From Akkermansia muciniphila (lineage in GTDB: Bacteria > Verrucomicrobiota > Verrucomicrobiia > Limisphaerales > UBA9464), in contig CAMCFL010000097.1 of the NCBI GenBank assembly GCA_945873715.1, positions 1 to 8,876 on the forward strand: a stretch of 8,876 nt of DNA, given 5' to 3'. Position numbers and translations under genes: made by a program. Shown piece by piece: positions 1 to 5,584 of this stretch. Below the pieces are notes generated by a model. It made no database searches. It worked only from the letters and a program-made list of their open reading frames with translations, and was not told the DNA's origin. Position 1 is the first letter of the stretch; every line of letters starts with the position of its first letter.

Positions 1-1
1 G

Positions 2-340
2 GAAGAGTTAACGTTCCGCCAGGAACTGCGAAAGCTACAACAGGAGACGAGTATGCCGTACATCAGTACCTACGATCGATTGGTCCGGGAAGAAGGCCGA
101 CAGGAAGGCTGGCAGGAAGGCCGGCGTGAAGGTCAGGATGCTGGATTGCGGGAAGGACGAATCACGGCGCTTCGCGAGATGCTGGTCGAGGATCTGACCC
201 AACGATTTGGATCTCCCTCCGCCGACCTTGTGGCTCGCCTCGATCGGATTCAGGACGAAGCTCACCTGCGTCGTCTGATCCGTGCTGCGATCATGGCCGT
301 TTCGCTGGAATCCTTCGCTCAGGGCTTCTCGACGCACTGA
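2..340 (+). CDS. C-terminal part of an Rpn/PD-(D/E)XK transposase-like protein (5' truncated by window edge)
   Basis: The frame is open from base 2 and ends in TGA at 338-340, giving at least 112 residues. An ATG at 53 exists, but the 17 codons before it (EELTFRQELRKLQQETS) read as natural protein, so the gene most likely starts outside the window. The visible part resembles the tail of Rpn-family recombination-promoting nucleases and related PD-(D/E)XK transposase-like proteins. These tails commonly carry an EE..F...L...E..MPY segment, then degenerate EG-rich tetrapeptide repeats (here REEGRQEGWQEGRREGQDAG), then a short helical domain ending in an AxxxxSLE-like motif. The catalytic PD-(D/E)XK core would lie upstream and is not seen. 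Family assignment rests on the tail alone. Two hairpins follow the stop. Confidence 0.7.
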   Translation, partial: EELTFRQELRKLQQETSMPYISTYDRLVREEGRQEGWQEGRREGQDAGLREGRITALREMLVEDLTQRFGSPSADLVARLDRIQDEAHLRRLIRAAIMAVSLESFAQGFSTH

Positions 341-356
341 GTCGAAACGTTGAATG

Positions 357-385
357 GAACGGGCGAGCCGCCCATTCCCCCGTTC
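357..385 (+). terminator. Possible terminator hairpin after the Rpn-like gene
   Basis: A perfect 7-bp inverted repeat, GAACGGG (357-363) and CCCGTTC (379-385), encloses a 15-base loop and is followed by a short pyrimidine stretch (TTCTG). It lies 17 bases after the stop of the upstream gene. There is no real T-run, so intrinsic termination is uncertain. Confidence 0.3.
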
Positions 386-394
386 TTCTGAATC

Positions 395-415
395 GTGCCG
401 GCTGTCTGCCGGCAC
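395..415. repeat. Perfect 8-bp GC-rich hairpin
   Basis: GTGCCGGC (395-402) and GCCGGCAC (408-415) pair perfectly around a five-base loop (TGTCT). It lies between the Rpn-like gene and the sulfatase start. It could be the stem of a terminator without a T-run, or a copy of a dispersed palindromic repeat. The rest of the 341-504 gap holds no gene that I can support. Confidence 0.4.
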
Positions 416-504
416 CCTCGGTCCAGTGACATCGGACGAGAATGGTGGCATCCATTACAAACATCGGTCTTCCCCAATCCCCGGCGGAAGGGAGAACCTC
501 TGGC

Positions 505-1959
505 ATGGTTCCCTCGCGATTCCTGCCCGTGCTCCGGCGGTCGGTGGCACTCCTCGTTGGATTCCTCTTCCTCGCCACGGTGATTCCCCGGAGCTCGGCC
601 GCCCCAGCCGCGGCCCGACTTCCCAATGTGGTCCTGATCTTCTGCGATGACCTGGGCTGGGGGGACATCGGGTGTTTCGGCGCGAAGGACCTTCGCACTC
701 CTCAGATCGATGGGCTGGCGCGAAGCGGAACCCGGTTCACCAGCTTCTATGTCGCCCAGGCGGTCTGCTCCGCCTCGCGGGCAGCGTTGCTCACGGGGTG
801 TTACCCGAATCGACTCGGGATTCACGGTGCTCTCGGGCCGAACCAGAAAATCGGGCTTCACCCGGACGAGATGACCATCGCGGAGGTCCTCAAGCCGCGG
901 GGGTACGCGACGGCGATGTTCGGCAAATGGCATCTGGGCCGGCCGGCTGCTTTGCTGCCCATCCGGCAGGGATTCGACGAGTACTTCGGACTGCCCTACT
1001 CCAACGACATGTGGCCACGCCACCCGTCGGGAGCGGTCGGCACCTATCCGCCGCTGCCGTTGATCGAAGGCGACCGGGTGATCGAAGAGATGCCCGACCA
1101 GAGCCAATTGACGCGGCGATACACGGAACGCGCGGTGGACTTCATCGGGCGCAATGCCAACCGCCCTTTCTTCCTCTACCTCGCCCATTCAATGCCGCAT
1201 GTGCCGATCTTTGCCGGGCCCAGGTTTGCCGGACGATCGAAGCGAGGGGTGTTCGGGGACGTGATCGAGGAGATCGACTGGTCGGTGGGGGAAGTCTTGC
1301 GGGCCCTGCGTCGCCACGGAATCGAAGACAATACCCTGGTGATCTTCACTTCGGACAACGGTCCGTGGCTCAGCTACGGCGACCATGCGGGCGCCGCAGG
1401 CCCGTTTCGGGAAGGGAAGGGAACCAGCTTCGAAGGAGGAATCCGCGTGCCCTGTGTCATGCGCTGGCCCGGCAAGATCCCCAAGGGAAGGGTTTCTGAC
1501 ACGCCCCTGATGACCATCGACCTGCTGCCGACCCTGGCTGGCATCGTCGGGGCACCGTTGCCCTCGCGGAAGATCGACGGACTCGATGTCCTTCCCCTCC
1601 TGCGAGGCGATCCGGGCGCCACCAACCCGCATGCCGCGTACTTCATCTATTACCATCAGGGACATCTCCAGGCGCTGCGCAGTGGCGACTGGAAGCTGAT
1701 GCTTCCCCACACGTCCCAGACGCTGGGTGGCAGACCCGGTGGAACGAACGGCATCCCGACCCGGTACCAGCAAGTCCCTGTCGGGCTCGAACTCTACCAT
1801 CTGGCTTCGGATCCCGGGGAAACCCGCAATGTGATCGCCGAGCAACCGGAAGTCCTCAGCCGTCTCCTCCTGCTCGCCGAGGAAGCACGACAGGAACTGG
1901 GTGATGGCCGAACGCAACGGGTTGGATCGGGAGTGCGGGAGCCGGGGCGGGTCGAATGA
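505..1959 (+). CDS. Secreted S1-family (arylsulfatase-type) sulfatase
   Basis: Predicted exported sulfate-ester hydrolase of the alkaline-phosphatase superfamily. I chose the ATG at 505 (484 aa) over the in-frame ATG at 442. It puts a normal signal peptide at the N-terminus (positive ...RFLPVLRRS, then hydrophobic VALLVGFLFLATV, then small residues around 30-37), and a purine-rich GGAAGGGAG lies about 10 bases upstream. Residues seen, numbered from 505: metal ligands D48-D49 in the FCDDLGWGD motif; C88 in the signature CSASRAALLTG, the Cys that is matured to formylglycine; R92; K141 and H143 in GKWHLG; H228 in AHSMPH; D284-N285 in FTSDNG; K305 in REGKGTSFEGG. All key residues are present, so it should be active once matured. 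The substrate cannot be read from sequence; sulfated polysaccharide is the usual role in Verrucomicrobiota and Planctomycetota. No formylglycine-generating enzyme gene lies in the window. Confidence 0.95.
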   Translation: MVPSRFLPVLRRSVALLVGFLFLATVIPRSSAAPAAARLPNVVLIFCDDLGWGDIGCFGAKDLRTPQIDGLARSGTRFTSFYVAQAVCSASRAALLTGCYPNRLGIHGALGPNQKIGLHPDEMTIAEVLKPRGYATAMFGKWHLGRPAALLPIRQGFDEYFGLPYSNDMWPRHPSGAVGTYPPLPLIEGDRVIEEMPDQSQLTRRYTERAVDFIGRNANRPFFLYLAHSMPHVPIFAGPRFAGRSKRGVFGDVIEEIDWSVGEVLRALRRHGIEDNTLVIFTSDNGPWLSYGDHAGAAGPFREGKGTSFEGGIRVPCVMRWPGKIPKGRVSDTPLMTIDLLPTLAGIVGAPLPSRKIDGLDVLPLLRGDPGATNPHAAYFIYYHQGHLQALRSGDWKLMLPHTSQTLGGRPGGTNGIPTRYQQVPVGLELYHLASDPGETRNVIAEQPEVLSRLLLLAEEARQELGDGRTQRVGSGVREPGRVE

Positions 1960-1975
1960 CGGGAGCAACTTGAGG

Positions 1976-2065
1976 ATGTAGGCCGCCTGCCCTCAGGCGG
2001 CGATGTGAGAACGCCCGCTGAGGGCAGCGGGCCCACATTCGTGACAGCAAACTCAGGATGCACCC
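1976..2065 (+). repeat. Two-hairpin palindromic repeat, copy A
   Basis: Lies 16 bases after the sulfatase stop. The core (1976-2038) begins ATGTAGGC and ends with its near inverse GCCCACAT. Hairpin 1 is GCCGCCTG (1982-1989), loop CCCT, CAGGCGGC (1994-2001). Hairpin 2 is GCCCGCTG (2013-2020), loop AGGG, CAGCGGGC (2025-2032). Both stems are perfect 8-bp stems, and the two tetraloops are complementary to each other. The reverse complement of copy B (5405-5495) matches the core at about 60 of 64 positions by hand alignment. Weaker similarity continues through GTGACA.CAAAC to about 2065. It may act as a transcript 3' end for the sulfatase, or be a REP/MITE-like dispersed element. The remainder of the 1960-2133 gap shows no gene. 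Confidence 0.85.
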
Positions 2066-2133
2066 GTCGAATGACCGGCCACCGCATTGAAGCTTGAGTC
2101 GCCGGCCTGTTTTCGGCGCATACTGGCCGTCCC

Positions 2134-2550
2134 ATGGAACGTACGTTGGTCCTCTGCAAACCGGATTGCATGGAAAAGAACCTCGCAGGCGAGGTCATCC
2201 GCCGCTTTGAAGCGGCGGGTCTCCAGCTCTCCGCCGCCAAGATGCTGCGCCTCACCGGCCCGCTTCTCGCGGAACACTACTCCCACCTCGCCGACAAACC
2301 CTTCTTCCCCGAGATCGTCGAGTTCATGTCCTCGCGCCCGGTCCTCGCCCTGATCCTGAACGGACCCGGAGCCGTGCTGAAGGTCCGTGATCTCCTCGGA
2401 CCCACCGACTCCCGCAAGGCCCCCAAGGGCACGCTCCGCGGCGATCTCGGCACCAACAGCATGCTGAACATCTGTCACGCCTCCGATTCCGTGGAGAACG
2501 CCGAGCTCGAAGTGCGCCGCTTCTTCCGCGCCGACGAGATCCCGGCCTGA
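2134..2550 (+). CDS. ndk: Nucleoside diphosphate kinase
   Basis: Cytosolic enzyme that transfers the gamma-phosphate of ATP to nucleoside diphosphates through a phosphohistidine intermediate, balancing NTP and dNTP pools. The 138-aa length is normal for a bacterial Ndk. Conserved positions are all visible: K9 in LVLCKPD, Y50, F58, R86, T92 in GPTDS, R102 in GTLRGDLG, N112 and the catalytic H115 in NICHASDS, S119. The usual motif is H-G-S-D-S; here Gly is replaced by Ala, a conservative change next to the catalytic His. The start fits the family N-terminus (ERTLVLCKPD). No clear Shine-Dalgarno precedes it. Only weak promoter-like hexamers (TTGAGT at 2094, CATACT at 2119, spacing 19) are present, so the transcript start is unknown. 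It is monocistronic by layout: repeat A lies upstream and the next gene is convergent. Confidence 0.96.
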   Translation: MERTLVLCKPDCMEKNLAGEVIRRFEAAGLQLSAAKMLRLTGPLLAEHYSHLADKPFFPEIVEFMSSRPVLALILNGPGAVLKVRDLLGPTDSRKAPKGTLRGDLGTNSMLNICHASDSVENAELEVRRFFRADEIPA

Positions 2551-2560
2551 TCTCCGGCGC
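2528..2560 (+). terminator. Long hairpin overlapping the ndk stop codon
   Basis: GCGCCG (2528-2533) pairs with CGGCGC (2555-2560), and GAGATC (2536-2541) pairs with GATCTC (2549-2554). This gives a 12-bp stem with a two-base bulge (AC) and a seven-base loop; the TGA stop (2548-2550) sits at the loop and 3' arm. No T-run follows, so it would be a factor-dependent or stability hairpin rather than a classical intrinsic terminator. Confidence 0.5.
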
Positions 2561-2569
2561 AGCTCCCTC

Positions 2570-2591
2570 CCGCTTCACTTATGAGAAGCGG
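2570..2591. repeat. Small hairpin in the ndk/doxX-like convergent gap
   Basis: CCGCTTC (2570-2576) and GAAGCGG (2585-2591) form a perfect 7-bp stem with an eight-base loop. It lies between two convergent genes and could help separate their transcripts. I see nothing else supportable in 2592-2720 apart from a short GGTCC/GGACC inverted repeat (2702-2706, 2716-2720) just past the end of the minus-strand gene. Confidence 0.3.
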
Positions 2592-2720
2592 AGCCCTTCT
2601 GACCCGATTGAGATCGCTGACAACGACGTCAACCAGGTCAGAAAGGTCCAGCCGCCCCACGGCGGCAGGTCTTCCTATCCACGCTCATCCGCGTCGTCCG
2701 CGGTCCAAACTTCCCGGACC

Positions 2721-3098
2721 TCACGGCACGGTCGCCCAGAACCAAACCAGCGTCAGGAAGCCCACGTTCAAGCACACCATGCCGACCGCGGAAATCAGGA
2801 GCTTGCGCGCCAGAAGGATCTCCAGGCAGTTCATCGCGACGATCGCCGCCGTCTGCACGCCGGCACAAGGCACCGGCTGCCACCCGGTGAAGACCCAGAT
2901 CCCCAGCAACACCTCGAGCAGTCCGATCGCCCTCGTGGCCTGCGCGGCGTTCGCAGCACCAAGGATCTTCGCCACGATCAGCCGGTGCCGGGGGATCCCG
3001 TTGAGGAGCTTGCTGTAGAGCCCATGGAAAACCCAAACCGACCCGATCAGGATCTGGGCTCCAAGATGGAGGGCTTCGGATTGGAGCGGGAGATTCAT
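2721..3098 (-). CDS. DoxX-like integral membrane protein
   Basis: 125-aa hydrophobic protein with about four predicted transmembrane segments, at residues near 11-30, 45-72 (partly amphipathic), 78-92 and 97-123. The N-terminal ILIGSVWVFHGLYSKLL and the following GIPRHRLIVAKILG match my recollection of the DoxX-like (DoxX_3 type) membrane family, where a W..G...K motif opens helix 1. Function is poorly defined for this family; a quinone or redox-linked membrane role has been suggested for DoxX relatives but cannot be inferred here. The ATG at 3098 is the only good start before helix 1; no Shine-Dalgarno is apparent. It is convergent with ndk and downstream of vapBC on the same strand, separated by 114 bases that hold no gene. 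I am confident it is a membrane protein and moderately confident of the family. Confidence 0.75.
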   Translation of the reverse strand: MNLPLQSEALHLGAQILIGSVWVFHGLYSKLLNGIPRHRLIVAKILGAANAAQATRAIGLLEVLLGIWVFTGWQPVPCAGVQTAAIVAMNCLEILLARKLLISAVGMVCLNVGFLTLVWFWATVP

Positions 3099-3212
3099 TG
3101 TTGGCTACGGCTGGTAGGGAAGGCGAAAACCCGCTCCGTCCAACAGGAAGGTAGCATGGCCGGCCACCTCCGCGCCGACCATCCTTCGCCGTGGATGAGG
3201 CACCATTCGAGC

Positions 3213-3629
3213 TTAGGGAACGAGTGCTACCCCTCGCTTTTTCGCAGCCTCGCGTAAGGGTCCGTCCCGACAGGCCAGGGGCAATTTCAACCGTAGTGCC
3301 AGCTCCAGGTACGCGGCATCATAAGCGCTGAGCTTCATTTCCGTAGCCAGTTCCGAAAGTCGCGTCCACGCGAGCGATGCCATCTCATGGTCAATCACGC
3401 AGGTCAGGGCTAACAAGGCCTCCAACGCGGAGCCGCGCTCTTCGGCGGTCAGCTTGCCCCGACGTTCCAGCACCAGGAGGGCATTCGCCACCTCCACGGG
3501 CCACAGGGCCGGAACAACCAGCAAAGTTCCCCGTTCCACCAGAACCAACAGGGCGGTGGAATCAGAAGTGGCCTGGCCTGGGTGGACCCAGGCAATCGCC
3601 ACCGAAGCGTCCACGACCAAGCGATCCAT
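3213..3629 (-). CDS. vapC: VapC-type PIN-domain ribonuclease toxin
   Basis: Toxin of a type II toxin-antitoxin pair: a PIN-domain endoribonuclease that cleaves RNA (often tRNA or rRNA in studied VapCs) using Mg2+ held by acidic residues. The 138-aa length is typical. The acidic set is complete: D7 in LVVDASVAIAW, E46 in WPVEVANALL, D104 in LSAYDAAYLELA, D122 in LACRDGPLREAAKKRG. So it looks catalytically intact. The ATG overlaps the antitoxin stop in a TGATG junction sharing one base (3629), the usual arrangement for translational coupling of antitoxin and toxin. The stop is TAA at 3213-3215. The RNA target cannot be predicted from sequence. Confidence 0.92.
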   Translation of the reverse strand: MDRLVVDASVAIAWVHPGQATSDSTALLVLVERGTLLVVPALWPVEVANALLVLERRGKLTAEERGSALEALLALTCVIDHEMASLAWTRLSELATEMKLSAYDAAYLELALRLKLPLACRDGPLREAAKKRGVALVP

Positions 3630-3892
3630 CAGTGACGTCCTTCCTCGATGGCGGACTGAACTTCGCTATCGGAGAGTTTGGCCCGCCCCTTGGTCCGGGC
3701 GAGAATGTCACCCCGCAGACGGTTGAGGGATGCGACTGCCAGACGGACCTGCTCCAGACTCGGTCGTCCCTCGGGAATGATCCGGGCGACAGGCTTCTCG
3801 TGACGGGTAATGACGATCTCCTCACCGCGACCTACACGTTCGAGTAACTCACCGAAACGGGTCTTGGCGTCAAAGGCGGTAACAGTGCCCAT
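3629..3892 (-). CDS. Phd/YefM-family antitoxin of the VapC pair
   Basis: 87-aa antitoxin. The N-terminal two-thirds has the Phd/YefM fold pattern: TAFDAKTRFGELLERVGRG, then EEIVITRHEKPVARIIPE, a DNA-binding beta-rich dimerisation unit. The C-terminal tail (about 45-87, rich in charged residues, ending SDSEVQSAIEEGRH) would wrap and neutralise the PIN toxin. The first gene of the operon, it ends in TGA overlapping the toxin ATG. An AAGGA lies 11 bases before the ATG on the minus strand (plus-strand 3904-3908). By family precedent it should repress its own promoter, alone and with the toxin. I call it by antitoxin family rather than vapB because VapB in the strict sense is often an AbrB-type or ribbon-helix-helix protein. 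Confidence 0.9.
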   Translation of the reverse strand: MGTVTAFDAKTRFGELLERVGRGEEIVITRHEKPVARIIPEGRPSLEQVRLAVASLNRLRGDILARTKGRAKLSDSEVQSAIEEGRH

Positions 3893-3924
3893 GTTGATTC
3901 AGGTCCTTAAATTAACCAGTGTTT

Positions 3925-3957
3925 GACTAGTCTATGCCGGCGAATCGGTGATGACAA
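3925..3957 (-). promoter_or_regulatory. Sigma70-like promoter and palindromic operator of the antitoxin-toxin operon
   Basis: Reading the minus strand, TTGTCA (3957-3952) is separated by 17 bases from TAGACT (3934-3929): 5/6 and 4/6 matches to the -35 and -10 consensus. A perfect 8-bp palindrome, GACTAGTC (3925-3932), overlaps the -10 box, as expected for an autorepressor site. The AT-rich stretch at 3907-3915 and the AAGGA follow towards the ATG. Bases 3961-4058, up to the photolyase-like gene stop, show nothing else. Confidence 0.5.
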
Positions 3958-4058
3958 GGAGTGCATGCCGCATTGCTCCTGACGCAATCCTGTCTGGCCT
4001 CCGCTTCTCCGCGGCCGTCCCCGATCGTGAAGCGGAACCAGAAGCCCGATTCGCAGGT

Positions 4059-5330
4059 CTAGATGTTCAACAACCCCTGTTCCGACGGCGTCTTCGCCCG
4101 GGCAAGCAATCTGCCTCGGGCCTTCTCCCAGAATGGGAAGAATCCCGCCGCCGCCTGCGGCCACCCCGTTTCGTCCCAGCGTCGTCGGCACCAGTGGATC
4201 CGGAAGCCTTCCGCGGCCAGGGCAGCCTCGATCCCTGGGATGGCATCGCCGAGAGGGCCCACCGCGGGACGCATTGCCACCCACCCTGTGAGTTGTCTTT
4301 CGCGCGCGACCTGGCACAGGTGCGCGGCAAAGCCGCCTTGGGCCCGTTGTTCCACCGGACAGCCGAAATGTGCTGCTGCGCGGGCTCGGGCGTCCGCAAG
4401 CCCCTCCCGGATGGAGTCCACCCGTTGCGCGGAAAAGCCGAGCTTCTGCATCAGGGGTTCGTCCAGAACGGTCAGCACGCAGTCCGGACGGAGCGGCCCG
4501 AGGGCCGAGAGCTCCGGGGTCAGGTCCTCGCCGTGCAACCACAGCCCCCATCGGCCCGCAGGGAGCTCGGGGAGCTCCGGCAGGGATTGCCAGCCAACGC
4601 GCGCAGGCGGCGGTTCCTCGGCGGGCGGAAAGGCCGTCACCCGGGCGTCGTCGATGCGATCGAGGCCGGTGGTATCGGACATCCATTCCGCGGCGCAGTA
4701 CTTCTCCAGATTGGAGCGTCGGGGGAGATAGACCTTGCCCAAGGTCTGCAGTCCCGCCACCCAGCGCCATCCCAGCGTATTGCTGGCCGGATCGGCATCC
4801 AGGAGGTGTCGATAGAAGAAGTCGGCCCCCAGCACCCAGGGCAGGCGCTCGACGTGGACCCAGTATCCGGCCCACCACATGCGGGCGTGGTTGTGAAGGT
4901 AACCGGTCTCGATCAACTCCCGGGCGAATCGGTCCATGACGGCGATGCCGCCCCGGCCCGACCTCACCGTCTCGGCACGGCGGAGGATGGCGGGATCACC
5001 GTCATGAAGCACACGAGCCAACTCCTGGCGATAGGTGGTCCACACGCTGGGGCGGAGCTCGAGCCATCCCTTCCAGTAGTCCCGCCAGAGGAACTCCTGA
5101 ACCAACTTCTCGACGGCCTCGAAGCGATGCCGTTCGAGCAGGCTTCCGATCAACTCCTCCGTGGTGACCAGCCGCCCGCGGATGGCGGCAGAAAGGCGGG
5201 TCACCTGCGGATGCCCGGGTTCCACGCGGTTACGACCGGCTCCATACCGGGCGGCCCCGGGGAGGAACTCCTGCCATCGTTGCAGCGCAGCACGCCGGGT
5301 GACGGGAAACATCGGGTGGATCGGATCCAT
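4059..5330 (-). CDS. Photolyase/cryptochrome-like FAD-binding protein with apparently permuted domain order
   Basis: Flavoprotein related to DNA photolyases and cryptochromes. With the ATG at 5330 it has 423 residues; an upstream in-frame GTG (5408) would add 26 residues of non-family-like sequence that partly runs into repeat B, so I prefer the ATG. Residues about 8-215 are the helical FAD-binding domain: FPVTRRAALQRWQEFLPGA, VTRLSAAIRGRLVTTEEL, VQEFLWRDYWKGWLELRPSVW, HNHARMWWAGYWVHVERLPW, ADFFYRHLLDADPASNTLGWRWVAG and SNLEKYC all correspond to classic photolyase motifs. Residues about 258-405 alternate strand-like and helix-like segments (WGLWLHGED, CVLTVLDEP, LTGWVAMRP, FRIHWCRRRWDE) and end in GFFPFWEK. 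The end recalls the TPFwk motif that closes the N-terminal alpha/beta domain of ordinary photolyases. If so, the usual domain order is reversed. Repair activity or light sensing is inferred from family only. Confidence 0.82.
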   Translation of the reverse strand: MDPIHPMFPVTRRAALQRWQEFLPGAARYGAGRNRVEPGHPQVTRLSAAIRGRLVTTEELIGSLLERHRFEAVEKLVQEFLWRDYWKGWLELRPSVWTTYRQELARVLHDGDPAILRRAETVRSGRGGIAVMDRFARELIETGYLHNHARMWWAGYWVHVERLPWVLGADFFYRHLLDADPASNTLGWRWVAGLQTLGKVYLPRRSNLEKYCAAEWMSDTTGLDRIDDARVTAFPPAEEPPPARVGWQSLPELPELPAGRWGLWLHGEDLTPELSALGPLRPDCVLTVLDEPLMQKLGFSAQRVDSIREGLADARARAAAHFGCPVEQRAQGGFAAHLCQVARERQLTGWVAMRPAVGPLGDAIPGIEAALAAEGFRIHWCRRRWDETGWPQAAAGFFPFWEKARGRLLARAKTPSEQGLLNI

Positions 5331-5404
5331 GACGCACCAGGGTCCGCCAGAATCCCGATTCCTCAATGCCGATGAGCCGGCGGGCGGGTGCGACCCGGAC
5401 AGGG

Positions 5405-5495
5405 GCACATCCCGGGTTTGATGTCACGGATGTAGGCCCGCTGCCCTCAGCGGGCGATCCTCCCATCGCCGCCTGAGGGCAGGCGGCCTACATTC
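5405..5495 (-). repeat. Two-hairpin palindromic repeat, copy B (inverted relative to copy A)
   Basis: Core 5430-5493, read on the minus strand, matches copy A with three substitutions and one indel by hand alignment. Minus-strand hairpin 1 is GCCGCCTG-CCCT-CAGGCGGC and hairpin 2 is GCCCGCTG-AGGG-CAGCGGGC, the same stems and complementary loops as copy A. Ends are ATGTAGGCC and GGCCTACAT, a cleaner terminal inverted repeat than in A. The lower-similarity extension (GTGACATCAAAC on the minus strand) runs to about 5405. It sits in the 254-base gap between cysN and the photolyase-like gene. Confidence 0.85.
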
Positions 5496-5542
5496 TTGAC
5501 CAACCAAAGACGCACCCTCACCGAGTCCCCAATGCCCACCGG

Positions 5543-5575
5543 CGGAGTCTCGGACTCGCAGAGCTCGTCCCTCCG
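5543..5575 (-). terminator. Possible hairpin just downstream of cysN
   Basis: GAGTC (5545-5549) and GACTC (5553-5557) pair with a three-base loop. A CGGAG/CTCCG pair (5543-5547, 5571-5575) and a GAGCTC palindrome (5561-5566) overlap it, allowing alternative foldings. It begins about 10 bases past the cysN stop on the minus strand. There is no T-run, so termination is a guess; together with repeat B it may mark the end of the cys operon. Confidence 0.3.
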
Positions 5576-5584
5576 GACAATCGC

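Noticed and set aside
442..504. In-frame upstream ATG as the sulfatase start
   Set aside because: It would place 21 non-signal-like residues before a good signal peptide; the ATG at 505 has a better spaced purine-rich site.
319..1188. Minus-strand open frame of 289 codons across the sulfatase
   Set aside because: Overlaps the sulfatase active-site region on the opposite strand and has no domain-like features.
1976..2040. CRISPR-like or tRNA-like interpretation of the palindromic repeat
   Set aside because: There is no regularly spaced array and no tRNA arm consensus; only two distant inverted copies exist in the window.
2475..2660. Minus-strand 61-codon frame beginning GRLDLSDLVDVVVSDLNRV
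   Set aside because: The first 20 residues look protein-like, but the frame runs antisense into ndk and no start signal or family could be recognised; possibly a remnant, not supportable.
3948..5375. Long open frame (475 codons) on the plus strand across the photolyase-like gene
   Set aside because: It is antisense to a gene with clear photolyase motifs, and its own translation is low-complexity, rich in Arg, Pro, Gly and Gln as expected from GC-rich antisense frames.
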